Shown: positions 16,033 through 22,802 of the stretch, one piece after another
How the letters are laid out: every line of letters begins with the position of its first letter
Numbering within the stretch: the stretch's first letter is position 1
Assembly (NCBI GenBank): GCA_002422795.1
Contig: DITJ01000114.1
Coordinates: 1-22,802, forward strand
Reading direction: 5' to 3'
From: Alphaproteobacteria bacterium UBA6187
Lineage (GTDB): Bacteria; Pseudomonadota; Alphaproteobacteria; Rickettsiales; UBA6187
DNA: 22,802 bases
Notes under the pieces: model-generated
The model's database searches: none
The model's input: the letters and a program-made list of their open reading frames with translations, nothing else
Told to the model about the DNA's origin: nothing
Translations under genes and position numbers: made by a program

Positions 16033-16368
16033 ATGGCTTATGTAGTTACAGAAAAATGCATTATGTGCAAACACGCGGATTGCGTTGAGGTATGCCCGGT
16101 AGATTGTTTCTACGAAGGTGAAAACATGCTTGTAATCAACCCGGATGAATGCATAGATTGCGGCGTTTGCGTTCCTGAATGCCCGATTGATGCAATTGAA
16201 GCGGAATCAGAAGATAACCTGAAGTGGCTTGAAGTTAACCGCGAATATTCAACAAAATGGCCTAGCATAACCCAGAACAAGCCTGCAATGGATGAAGCTG
16301 AAAAATACAGGGATGTGCCAAATAAATTTGCTGAATTATTTAGCGAAAACCCTGGCGAAGGAAACTAA
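16033..16368 (+). CDS. fdxA: 7Fe ferredoxin FdxA ([3Fe-4S][4Fe-4S])
   Basis: A 111-aa soluble electron carrier very like Azotobacter ferredoxin I. The cysteines C9, C12, C17, C21 and C25 (CIMCKHADCVEVCPVDCF) and C40, C43, C46 and C50 (CIDCGVCVPECP) match the positions that bind one 3Fe-4S and one 4Fe-4S cluster. The C-terminal extension (NREYSTKWPSITQNKPAMDEAEKY) is typical of this family. A strong ribosome binding site (AGGAGG) precedes the ATG. It lies just before ispH, an iron-sulfur enzyme that needs an electron donor, but a hairpin after the stop suggests they are at least partly separate transcripts. Confidence 0.96.
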   Translation: MAYVVTEKCIMCKHADCVEVCPVDCFYEGENMLVINPDECIDCGVCVPECPIDAIEAESEDNLKWLEVNREYSTKWPSITQNKPAMDEAEKYRDVPNKFAELFSENPGEGN

Positions 16369-16380
16369 GCCAGGCTTTTT
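16351..16380 (+). terminator. Likely intrinsic terminator overlapping the end of fdxA
   Basis: cctggc (16351-16356) pairs with gccagg (16369-16374) around a 12-nt loop that contains the fdxA stop, followed by five Ts (16376-16380). The stem is short, so termination may be partial. Confidence 0.55.
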
Positions 16381-16441
16381 AAGCTATCACTTTATAAATC
16401 CTGCCTAGGTAACGTCTATTTTGTATAGTAAGAAGCCTAAC

Positions 16442-17383
16442 ATGAAAGTAATTCTTGCACAGCCTAGAGGATTTTGCGCCGGTGTTGAGCGGGCAATAGA
16501 AATTGTTGAGCGCGCCTTGCAAATATATGGTGCGCCTATTTATGTACGCCATGAAATAGTGCATAATAAATATGTTGTGCAGAATTTACGTGATAAAGGC
16601 GTAATTTTCGTAAATGAAATCTCCGAAATACCAGATGGCGCTATAACCATATTCAGTGCCCATGGCGTTGCCGAAAAGGTAGAAGATAGCGCCAAATTGC
16701 GCGAGCTGCCTATAATAGACGCCACATGCCCGCTTGTTACCAAAGTGCATAGGGAAGCCCAGCGCTCTGAAGAAGAAGGCAGGCAAATAATCCTTATCGG
16801 TCATTTAGGGCATCCCGAAGTTGAAGGCACATCCGGCAGGGTTAAAAGCCAGGTATTGCTCGTTGAAAATGTTGGCGATGTTGCAAAACTGGAAGTTATA
16901 GATCCTTCCAAATTGGCTTATGTCACGCAAACCACACTAAGTGTTGATGATACTCGCGGGATAATTGAAGCTTTGCAAAGCCGCTTTCCAGAAATAAAAG
17001 GCCCGGGCACTAAAGACATTTGCTATGCCACCCAAAACCGTCAAAGTGCAGTGCATGAGCTGGCAGGAAGGGTCGACCTATTATTAGTGATAGGTTCGTC
17101 CAACAGCTCTAATTCTAACCGCTTGCGCGAAATTGGCGAAGAACATAATATCCCCTCATATCTTATAAACGGGGTTGAGGAAATAAATGACTTCTGGTTT
17201 AAAGATGTAAATAATATTGGCATCACTGCCGGGGCTTCCGCACCGGAAACCCTTACAATGGCAGTTACTAACTATCTGGAAGACAAATATTCTGCCACAG
17301 TAAGCCTTATGGAAGGAAAGGCCGAGAATACAAAATTTAAACTTCCTGATGAAGTTATAAATCCAATTATAGCTAAGCGCTAG
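16442..17383 (+). CDS. ispH: 4-hydroxy-3-methylbut-2-enyl diphosphate reductase IspH (LytB)
   Basis: IspH makes IPP and DMAPP from HMBPP, the last step of the MEP isoprenoid pathway, using a 4Fe-4S cluster. Cluster ligands are seen at C12 (PRGFCAGVERA), C96 (IDATCPLVTKVH) and C194 (KDICYATQNRQ). The catalytic EVEGT motif (126-130), the substrate-binding histidines (VRHEIVHN, SAHGV) and SSNSSNSNRL are present. The length of 313 aa is normal. The ATG at 16442 starts the conserved MKVILAQPRG; an in-frame TTG at 16421 is less likely. It ends with TAG. The upstream fdxA could supply electrons, an inference from position. Confidence 0.97.
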   Translation: MKVILAQPRGFCAGVERAIEIVERALQIYGAPIYVRHEIVHNKYVVQNLRDKGVIFVNEISEIPDGAITIFSAHGVAEKVEDSAKLRELPIIDATCPLVTKVHREAQRSEEEGRQIILIGHLGHPEVEGTSGRVKSQVLLVENVGDVAKLEVIDPSKLAYVTQTTLSVDDTRGIIEALQSRFPEIKGPGTKDICYATQNRQSAVHELAGRVDLLLVIGSSNSSNSNRLREIGEEHNIPSYLINGVEEINDFWFKDVNNIGITAGASAPETLTMAVTNYLEDKYSATVSLMEGKAENTKFKLPDEVINPIIAKR

Positions 17384-17772
17384 GTAACCGTCGGATTTTG
17401 CAATTGGTTACTTAAGGTATAGCGTTTCCGCTTTGTATTTCTGCTAAGTTATTTGAGGTGAATAAAATTCTAGCCTAGTAAAACTAGGTGAAACCGAAGT
17501 ATGAAAATGGGAAATGCTATATCATGGCGATTCCCGCCAGTACACTCATGGATATTCAATATGTTATCCAGGTGGTTAAGTGGTCTTTTTTGGATGGCCA
17601 GTTAAGAATCTCTGATTCATAAGAAACTGGATTCGTTAATTCGCTACAGTCTCTTACAACTTTTAGCCTTATTGATATAAATACTGCTTGCCAAAAATAT
17701 CCAGTAGCGGTAAATTTTTTATATACTACTTTAGTTAAAAGTAGCACCACAACATTTTGGAGTTGGTTTTTT
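17384..17772. other. Gene-free spacer between ispH and the secreted Cys-pair protein gene
   Basis: No convincing gene. It holds the repeat described at 17418-17521 and, just after ispH, a small palindrome gtaacc/ggttac without a T-run. The rest, about 17522-17760, is AT-rich with no motif I can name except a GGAG ribosome binding site before the next ATG. Confidence 0.5.
17418..17521. repeat. MITE-like repeat, copy 1, with terminal inverted repeats
   Basis: The left end tatagcgtttcc (17418-17429) is complementary to ggaaatgctata (17510-17521) in 11 of 12 positions, giving an element of about 104 bp. The outermost TA on each side could be a duplicated TA target, as produced by IS630/Tc1-mariner-type transposases. 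The first 61 bp recur at 22316-22376 with only three differences. A small cctag/ctagg stem lies in the middle. There is no coding capacity. Confidence 0.6.
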
Positions 17773-18126
17773 ATGTATAAAAAATTTCTTTTTGCAATCG
17801 TAGCATTATCAATAATTTCATTGTCGGGCTTGTCATACGCAGAACCCGCCACGAAAGCACCTGCAAAAACTACTGCGGCGCCAGCTAAAGCTGCAACAAA
17901 AGCATCGGCAAAACCGAAGGAGCTAGAAAAACCAGCAACAAAAACTACACCGTCTGAAGATGAAAAATATGCAATAGTATATGATAAATGCATCAAGGAA
18001 GCCGAAAAAGATGAATCCAAATATGATCAGGAATTTAATTCCTGTATGGAAAAAAACGGCTTCCCACAGGAAGAGTATGAAACTGGCGGCCAGCCAATGG
18101 ATGCTATAGAAGGCCAGGATAATTAA
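17773..18126 (+). CDS. Small secreted or periplasmic protein with a Cys pair, family not recognised
   Basis: A 117-aa precursor with a clear signal peptide: basic start, hydrophobic core, cleavage after SYA at residue 23. A low-complexity Ala/Lys/Pro/Thr linker (about 24-60) follows, then a charged helical region with two cysteines, C73 and C91 (YDKCIKEAEKD...FNSCMEKNGF), likely a disulfide-linked helical hairpin in the periplasm. A GGAG site precedes the ATG. I do not recognise the family. It lies upstream of the RimB-like/RimK pair, but a 60-bp palindromic spacer separates them, so joint function is not implied. Confidence 0.75.
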   Translation: MYKKFLFAIVALSIISLSGLSYAEPATKAPAKTTAAPAKAATKASAKPKELEKPATKTTPSEDEKYAIVYDKCIKEAEKDESKYDQEFNSCMEKNGFPQEEYETGGQPMDAIEGQDN

Positions 18127-18136
18127 TATTAGTTAT

Positions 18137-18196
18137 TAGTTCGTAGTTATTAATTTGTAGTAAAGTAAGGTACAAATAAATTATAACTACGAACTA
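18137..18196. repeat. Large imperfect palindrome between the secreted protein gene and the RimB-like gene
   Basis: A 14-bp arm (18137-18150, tagttcgtagttat with the outermost t) pairs with ataactacgaacta (18183-18196), and inside it tttgta (18154-18159) pairs with tacaaa (18171-18176). Adjacent sequence at 18192-18208 (aactataaactaccaac) also occurs at 3166-3182 beside the other palindromic element. It may act as a terminator-like structure before the next gene. Confidence 0.5.
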
Positions 18197-18221
18197 TAAA
18201 CTACCAACCACGAACTAAAAT

Positions 18222-18704
18222 ATGGCTAAAAAACAAAAAATATTAATAGGCTGGGAAGAGTGGTGTGCTTTCCCTGAACTTAAGCTGCCAGCTATAAAAG
18301 CTAAAGTAGATACCGGCGCCAAAACATCTTGTTTACACGCATTTAATATTGAAACATTTAATGAAAATGGTCAGAAATATGTCCGTTTTTCAATTCACCC
18401 AATGCAAAATAATAAGCGCACGGTAAGGGTTTGCACTTCGCCGATAGTAGATTACCGCTATGTTACTAATTCCGGTGGTAAAAAAGAAAAAAGATATGTA
18501 ATAAAATCTGATATAAAAATGGATGGACGCAAGTGGACTATTGAAATAACACTTGCAAAAAGGGACACAATGTCGTTTCGTATGTTGCTGGGAAGGGAAG
18601 CAATGCGTAAAGGCGGATTAGTTGTCGATCCTTCCAAATCCTGCAGGCTTGGCAAAGTTGACAAGGAAACTTTTAAACAATTATATGAAAATAAGAATAT
18701 ATGA
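18222..18704 (+). CDS. RimB-like retropepsin-family protein (annotated in databases as 'ATP-dependent zinc protease')
   Basis: A 160-aa protein of the family often linked to rimK. It has IGWEEWCAFPELKLPAIKAKVDTGAKTSCLHA with the aspartic-protease-like motif DTGA (D30), a beta-rich middle, MLLGREAMRKGGLVVDPSKS and a short tail. RimB-type retropepsins were reported to act on the poly-glutamate tails that RimK adds to ribosomal protein S6; the older 'zinc protease' name has no zinc motif here. Its TGA overlaps the rimK ATG (ATGA), so translation is coupled. RimA is not in the window. Confidence 0.88.
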   Translation: MAKKQKILIGWEEWCAFPELKLPAIKAKVDTGAKTSCLHAFNIETFNENGQKYVRFSIHPMQNNKRTVRVCTSPIVDYRYVTNSGGKKEKRYVIKSDIKMDGRKWTIEITLAKRDTMSFRMLLGREAMRKGGLVVDPSKSCRLGKVDKETFKQLYENKNI

Positions 18705-19615
18705 AAATAGCGATACTAGCATCAGATCCGGAATTATATTCTAATAAAAGAATTATGGAAGCAGGCGAAACCCGCGGCCATGAAATGCATTTCATTAATG
18801 CGCGCTATTGTTATATGAATATATCAGCAGCAAAGCCGGAAATACATTATCGCGGTGGTGAAATTTTAACCGGGTTTGATGCAATCATCCCGCGCATTCG
18901 CCCGGCAATCACTTTCTATGGAACCGCAGTTGTGCGCCAGTTTGAAATGATGGGCGTTTATTGCCTTAATGATTCGCTTTCAATCACGCGCTCACGCGAT
19001 AAGCTTAGAACACTGCAGTTCCTTATGCGCAAAGGCATAGACATGCCAAACACAGGTTTTGCAAATTCACCACTAGATACTAAAGATTTGATAAAAATGG
19101 TTGGCGGCGCGCCGGTTATAATAAAACTTCTTGAAAGCTCACAAGGCGTAGGAGTGGTGCTTGCAGAAACAAATAAAGCTGCTGAAAGTGTAATAAATGC
19201 CTTTAAAAGCCTGAAGGCAAATATATTAGTACAGGAATTTATCAAGGAATCTGCAGGTACAGATATCAGGTGTTTTGTGGTTGGTGATAAAATAGTAGCT
19301 TCAATGCAGCGCGAAGCTGCCCCTGGTGAATATCGTTCCAACATGCATCGCGGCGGTAAGGCAACTATTATCAAATTGACCTCTGAAGAGCGCAAAATGG
19401 CGATAAAAGCAGCGCATGTTATGGGGCTTAAAGTTGCCGGTGTTGATATAATACGCTCCAAAAACGGCCCTAAGTTATTGGAAGTTAATTCATCCCCTGG
19501 CCTTGAAGGAATTGAAAATGTAACCGGCAAAGACATTGCTGGAATGATGATTGAGCATATAGAAAAAAATATCTATGAGGAAGGCCGGCCAAGGAAAATT
19601 CCAACAGCAGCTTAA
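18701..19615 (+). CDS. rimK: RimK, ATP-grasp glutamate ligase (ribosomal protein S6 modification)
   Basis: RimK adds glutamates to the C-terminus of ribosomal protein S6 and can make poly-alpha-glutamate. The 304-aa length is the family norm. An N-terminal pre-ATP-grasp domain (MKIAILASDPELYSNKRIMEAG, IHYRGGEILTGFDAIIPRIRPAITFYGTAVVRQFE) precedes the ATP-grasp core: LLESSQGVGV as the glycine-rich loop, LVQEFIKES, GTDIRCFVVGDKIVASMQR, and the metal-binding LLEVNSSPGLEGIE. The start overlaps the RimB-like gene by 4 bp, supporting a two-gene unit in which one enzyme adds and the other trims. Confidence 0.96.
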   Translation: MKIAILASDPELYSNKRIMEAGETRGHEMHFINARYCYMNISAAKPEIHYRGGEILTGFDAIIPRIRPAITFYGTAVVRQFEMMGVYCLNDSLSITRSRDKLRTLQFLMRKGIDMPNTGFANSPLDTKDLIKMVGGAPVIIKLLESSQGVGVVLAETNKAAESVINAFKSLKANILVQEFIKESAGTDIRCFVVGDKIVASMQREAAPGEYRSNMHRGGKATIIKLTSEERKMAIKAAHVMGLKVAGVDIIRSKNGPKLLEVNSSPGLEGIENVTGKDIAGMMIEHIEKNIYEEGRPRKIPTAA

Positions 19616-19689
19616 TTTTTATTAAATCCTGAATAATAAATTAATAGTGCAAATTACGAGCTTTTAATTTATTAAACGTGCAATTGTGT

Positions 19690-19708
19690 ATCTTTCTTAA
19701 CGAAAGAT
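19690..19708. promoter_or_regulatory. Small perfect palindrome upstream of pilT
   Basis: atctttc (19690-19696) and gaaagat (19702-19708) form a 7-bp inverted repeat with a 5-bp spacer, about 75 bp before the pilT ATG. It could be an operator or leader hairpin. A TTGACC at 19748-19753 is the best -35-like word, but its start point would be almost at the ATG, so the promoter is not settled. Confidence 0.25.
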
Positions 19709-19784
19709 TAATGTTTAGGTATTAGAATAATATCAAATGTTACAAATTTGACCTAGAAATTGCATCGGAATACAGGTAGTTTAT

Positions 19785-20858
19785 ATGGAAATTAGTGAGC
19801 TTTTATCGTTTGCCAGGAAAAATCACGCCTCGGATTTACACCTTATTTCCAATCACCCCCCCATGCTCCGCATACATGGAGATATCGTCCCGGTAAGGAT
19901 AAATGTGCTGCTACCGCAGGATGTTATTGCAATGCTGCATTCAATAATGAATGAAAAGCAAAGGGTTGAATATGAAAATAACTATGAGGTGGATTTCGCT
20001 GTAAATTTTGCAAGCGAAGGGCGTTTCAGGGTGAATGCGTTTACAACTATAAATGGCCCGGCAGCAGCATTTCGAAGCATCCCAAGTAAAATTGAAACAT
20101 TGGAAGAATTAAGGCTACCGAAAATCCTTGCAAATTTTGCATATTTAAATAAAGGTCTGGTGCTGGTTACGGGGCCTACAGGAAGTGGTAAATCCACAAC
20201 CCTTGCAGCAATCATAGACCATATAAACCATAATCAAAGCCGGCATATATTAACGATTGAAGACCCGGTAGAATTTGTACACAAGTCCAGCCGCTCACTT
20301 GTAAATCAAAGGGAAGTAGGCACTCACACTAAATCTTTTGCCAGCGCACTTCGAAGCGCTTTGCGAGAAGACCCTGATGTAATATTGGTAGGAGAGCTAC
20401 GGGATTTAGAAACTGTACGCCTTGCACTTACTGCGGCAGAAACCGGGCATCTTGTGTTCGCTACGCTACATACCGGTTCCGCATCTAAAACCATTGACCG
20501 TATAATCGATGTGTTCCCCGAAGGCGACAAAGCAATGGCAAGGACAATGCTTGCAGGCTCGCTTGAGGCAGTTATAACCCAGCTTCTGGTAAAAACAGCA
20601 GATGGTAAGGGACGATTAGCTATCAATGAAATATTAATAGCTAATTCTGCAGTGCGGCATCTGATAAGGGATAGCAAAATACCGCAAATATATTCAATCA
20701 TGCAGGTAAGTTCAAAAGTTGGAATGAGGGTAATGAAGGATAGTGTTTATGAACTGCTGAAAGAAGAGCTTATAACCCAAGAAGAAGCGCGGCGCGTTCT
20801 TAACATAGATAAAAGTTCAGATGATGACGATTACGATAATAAAAGCGGAGGATTCTAA
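19785..20858 (+). CDS. pilT: Type IV pilus retraction ATPase PilT
   Basis: PilT is a hexameric cytoplasmic ATPase at the pilus base that disassembles the pilus and drives retraction. The N-terminal PAS-like part starts ELLSFARKNHASDLHL and contains HPPMLRIHGDIVPV. Walker A is GPTGSGKST (130-138), the Asp box HILTIEDPVEF (154-164), Walker B DPDVILVGELRD (196-207) and the His box HLVFATLHT (222-230). The PilT-specific AVRHLIRDSKIPQI is present near the C-terminus. The length of 357 aa is normal, with an acidic Asp-rich tail. It abuts pilU with no spacing, and the pilU ribosome binding site lies inside its last codons. Confidence 0.97.
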   Translation: MEISELLSFARKNHASDLHLISNHPPMLRIHGDIVPVRINVLLPQDVIAMLHSIMNEKQRVEYENNYEVDFAVNFASEGRFRVNAFTTINGPAAAFRSIPSKIETLEELRLPKILANFAYLNKGLVLVTGPTGSGKSTTLAAIIDHINHNQSRHILTIEDPVEFVHKSSRSLVNQREVGTHTKSFASALRSALREDPDVILVGELRDLETVRLALTAAETGHLVFATLHTGSASKTIDRIIDVFPEGDKAMARTMLAGSLEAVITQLLVKTADGKGRLAINEILIANSAVRHLIRDSKIPQIYSIMQVSSKVGMRVMKDSVYELLKEELITQEEARRVLNIDKSSDDDDYDNKSGGF

Positions 20859-21980
20859 ATGACTATAGGGCCGGTTATGTCTGCTTTCTTAGATCATATG
20901 AATAAGCACAATGCATCTGATTTATACCTCACGGTTGGCTGCAAACCATGTGTGCGAAACAATAACAGCATCATCCCAATCAGCCAGAATTCTCTTCAGG
21001 CAAATGATATAAATAAATTTATTAGCGAACTTCTGAATGAAGATAAAAGAAGTGAATTTGAATCCACCCTTGAATTAAATCTTACGGTAATACGTGAAGA
21101 TTCCTCACGTTACAGGATTAATTTCTTTATGCAGCAGGAAAATGCCGGGATGGTGGTGCGCCGGATCAATATGAAAATACCTACAATTGAAGAGCTTGGG
21201 CTTCCTGAGATTTATGTAAAAAGTATAATGAAAAAACGCGGCCTTATAATACTGGCCAGCCCCGGAGGCTCGGGTAAAACCACATCAATGGCCGCAATGA
21301 TAGATTACAGAAACAAGCATGGCTCAGGGCACATACTAACAATAGAAGACCCGATTGAGTTTATACATAAGCATGATAAATGCATATTAACGCAAAGGGA
21401 AGTCGGAACTGATACATATTCTTATGGTATGGCGCTAAAAAATGCATTACGTCAGCGCGCAGATGTGATAGCAATCGGTGAAATACGCGACAAGGAAACC
21501 CTTGAGCATGCATTAAGATTTTCCGAAACAGGGCATTTATGCGTAGCTACCATTCATTCAAATAATTCCTACCAGGCTATAACAAGGATGGTGAACTTAT
21601 TCCCTGATGAAGCCCGCCAATATATTCTCGCAACAATTTCCCAAAACCTTATATCAATTTTTTCGCAGCGCCTCGTTTCGAACCTGGACGGCGGCCATAC
21701 ACTGGTTCCAGAAATTATGCTGAATGAAGGACTTATAAAAAACCTTATCCATGATAACCGCCTTGATGAAATAAAGGAAACTATGGAGCGCGGTAATAAT
21801 GTCGGTATGCAGACCTTTGACCAGGTTATATATACATTATATGAAAGCGGCAAAATTTCAGCTGAGGTAGCTATAGCGGAATCGGATAACCCCGCACCAC
21901 TCAAACTTCGAATTAACCAAGGCCATGGTAATAATATCCCAGATATGCAGATGAATATGATAGATAAAAATGTATTTTAA
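20859..21980 (+). CDS. pilU: PilT-like ATPase PilU
   Basis: A paralog of PilT that supports forceful retraction, acting only with PilT in studied species. N-terminus: LDHMNKHNASDLYLTVG. The ATPase core has the Walker A-like SPGGSGKT (134-141), TIEDPIEF, Walker B ADVIAIGEIRD (201-211) and the His box GHLCVATIHS. The first glycine of Walker A is serine here, but the GKT end is intact. Middle segments (MAAMIDYRN, HALRFSETGHL, MVNLFPDEARQ) are typical of PilU. The length of 373 aa is normal. The ribosome binding site GGAGG is within the end of pilT. The stop codon lies inside the left arm of the inverted repeat at 21979-21994. Confidence 0.93.
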   Translation: MTIGPVMSAFLDHMNKHNASDLYLTVGCKPCVRNNNSIIPISQNSLQANDINKFISELLNEDKRSEFESTLELNLTVIREDSSRYRINFFMQQENAGMVVRRINMKIPTIEELGLPEIYVKSIMKKRGLIILASPGGSGKTTSMAAMIDYRNKHGSGHILTIEDPIEFIHKHDKCILTQREVGTDTYSYGMALKNALRQRADVIAIGEIRDKETLEHALRFSETGHLCVATIHSNNSYQAITRMVNLFPDEARQYILATISQNLISIFSQRLVSNLDGGHTLVPEIMLNEGLIKNLIHDNRLDEIKETMERGNNVGMQTFDQVIYTLYESGKISAEVAIAESDNPAPLKLRINQGHGNNIPDMQMNMIDKNVF

Positions 21981-22138
21981 AGACCTCTTCATAATGGCCT
22001 TTATCATGGAATAGTAAGCTCTGTAATAGAGAGCGGTAATTTCTTTATTGTGGTTAGTTATTTGAAAGTGCCCCGCCAGTGCCCTGCGGGGAGTGGTGAA
22101 AGCCTTGAAACTGGTGCACCCGATACGAGTAATAACTT

Positions 22139-22282
22139 TCATTCAGGCATGGCAGAGCGGGCTTCACCAGCTTTGCGTAGCACTTTCTTGCTTTCAATAT
22201 CGTAGGATAATGGTAAGGCTGGAAAAGCAAAACTCCTTGGTATTAATAGTCTGTAATTCTTAATTTTATAAAAATTTTCCAT
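22139..22282 (-). pseudogene. Possible fragment of a Fic/DOC-family N-terminal region
   Basis: The frame from the ATG at 22282 encodes MENFYKIKNYRLLIP, then FPALPLSYDIESKKVLRKAGEARSAMPE and a stop. This resembles the N-terminal segment of Fic-family AMP transferases, which often read like 'LP..yDiEtkkvLkkl..A..aLaELkG'. In this alignment the stop falls where the conserved leucine of ELKG would be and a lysine follows, suggesting a truncated remnant. No catalytic HPFxxGNGR is found nearby. The similarity is judged by eye from a short segment, so the call is tentative. Confidence 0.3.
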
Positions 22283-22315
22283 CACCTGGGCCTTTAATAG
22301 GTTCAATTGCAAACC

Positions 22316-22376
22316 TATAGCGTTTCCGCTTTTCATTTCTGCTAAGTTATTTGAGGTGAATAAAATTTTAGCCTAG
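22316..22376. repeat. 61-bp repeat, copy 2
   Basis: It matches 17418-17478 in 58 of 61 positions. The left end is intact, including the tatagcgtttcc arm. The right half of copy 1 is not conserved here; only a weak trace (gtgctat near 22397-22403) resembles its right arm. It is in the same orientation as copy 1. Confidence 0.75.
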
Positions 22377-22422
22377 ATACTGTCTACAATAAGAATGTGC
22401 TATGGTAAATCTACATAATGAA

Positions 22423-22486
22423 TAACCCGAGTAACGCTTAAGGAAAACTTAAATGCAAAAGTTTTCCTTAAGCGTTACTCGGGTTA
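22423..22486. repeat. Perfect 28-bp palindrome with 8-nt loop
   Basis: The left arm (22423-22450, beginning taacccgagtaacgctt) and the right arm (22459-22486) are exact reverse complements over 28 bp, separated by aaatgcaa. There is no T-run, and no gene lies close by whose end it would mark. Possible roles are a palindromic mobile element, a protein-binding site, or a long hairpin RNA. Confidence 0.8.
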
Positions 22487-22554
22487 ATATAAATTTATGA
22501 TAAAAAATTATACCAAAATCTATATGAAATTTAAAGAGTTATGCAGAGGTCTTT

Positions 22555-22802
22555 ATCTGGCTTTATAGGAGGGGGAGAGGTCGAATTAGATTTGCACAGT
22601 GTCAATAAGCGTTTAAAACTTTACCCCCTTAGTTGTTCTTTTTAGGTGTAAAAGTTACAGCAATAAAGATTATGAAGTTGTATAAAACATTCTTCATTTT
22701 CTTTAAAAGACATAGTGTTTTGTGATGATGTTGCTGTGGGTAATTGCGGGGAACTGTACAATTTTTATTTAATAGTGTTATAAGCCTGCATGGCCATAGC
22801 CC
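22555..22802. other. Unassigned AT-rich sequence at the window end
   Basis: No gene, RNA gene or strong repeat is seen in the last 248 bases. Together with 21981-22554 this makes about 820 bp after pilU without an intact gene. Confidence 0.4.

Larger units (their letters stand above)
21979..22554. mobile_element. Possible degraded insertion element bounded by 16-bp inverted repeats
   Basis: aaagacctcttcataa (21979-21994) is the reverse complement, with one mismatch, of ttatgcagaggtcttt (22539-22554). Ends of this kind (aagacctctgcataa-like) recall IS5-family termini, but I cannot verify a family. No transposase frame survives. The 576 bp between the ends contains a Fic-like gene fragment, the second copy of the 61-bp repeat, and a 28-bp perfect palindrome, as if smaller elements had been inserted. 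No clear target-site duplication is seen. Confidence 0.4.

Noticed and set aside
17556..18020. 154-codon minus-strand frame antisense to the secreted protein gene
   Set aside because: It is the mirror of the Ala/Lys/Pro low-complexity linker; the plus-strand frame has a signal peptide and ribosome binding site.
21858..22142. 94-codon minus-strand frame overlapping the end of pilU
   Set aside because: Overlaps a well-supported gene in antisense and crosses the inverted repeat; no family resemblance.
22300..22802. CRISPR array or tracrRNA-like repeats near the window end
   Set aside because: The repeats are only two far-apart copies and one palindrome; there is no regular spacer pattern and no cas gene.

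Overview
The window looks like the chromosome of an AT-rich alphaproteobacterium. The evidence is the order rseP-bamA-ompH(skp)-lpxD-fabZ-lpxA-lpxI, with LpxI rather than LpxH as the UDP-diacylglucosamine pyrophosphatase, plus a 7Fe ferredoxin and IspH of proteobacterial type. Palindromic intergenic repeats carrying a 'gcgtggcaatcca / tcgcaatgac' motif are reminiscent of host-associated Rickettsiales-like genomes. Placement below class level is inference. No rRNA or tRNA gene was found.

Layout. (1) 1-672: the 3' part of a pseudopilin gene with an apparent frameshift next to the window edge. It abuts an RlmD/RumA-type RNA methyltransferase on the other strand. (2) 2206-3006: a CsbD-like stress protein and a GrpB-family protein converge on a strong hairpin. 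(3) 3194-11852, minus strand: the outer-membrane biogenesis block, transcribed rseP > bamA > ompH > lpxD > fabZ and then lpxA > lpxI. It is split between fabZ and lpxA by about 1.5 kb holding a DUF2971 gene in the opposite orientation. fabZ itself carries an in-frame amber codon. (4) 12033-13361: holC (DNA polymerase III chi) abuts an unrecognised 292-aa coiled-coil protein. (5) 13453-15898: a type IV pilus cluster with a short prepilin peptidase, a major-type pilin with a terminator, a possible 43-aa membrane protein, a minor pilin and a single-domain response regulator. (6) 16033-17383: fdxA and ispH. (7) 17773-19615: a small secreted Cys-pair protein, then a RimB-like retropepsin/RimK pair with overlapping ATGA. 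(8) 19785-21980: the pilT-pilU retraction ATPases. (9) 21981-22802: a gene-poor stretch of nested repeats, possibly a degraded mobile element with a Fic-like gene fragment.

How the genes fit together. RseP, BamA, OmpH, LpxD, FabZ, LpxA and LpxI serve one job, outer-membrane assembly: beta-barrel insertion, a periplasmic chaperone, and lipid A with its 3-hydroxyacyl supply. The pilin, peptidase, PilT and PilU genes point to retractable type IV pili, but pilB, pilC and pilQ are outside the window. The most unusual items are the amber codon in fabZ beside the DUF2971 insertion, a 61-bp dispersed repeat pair (one copy with MITE-like inverted ends), a perfect 28-bp palindrome, and a prepilin peptidase without the cysteine-rich methylase loop.
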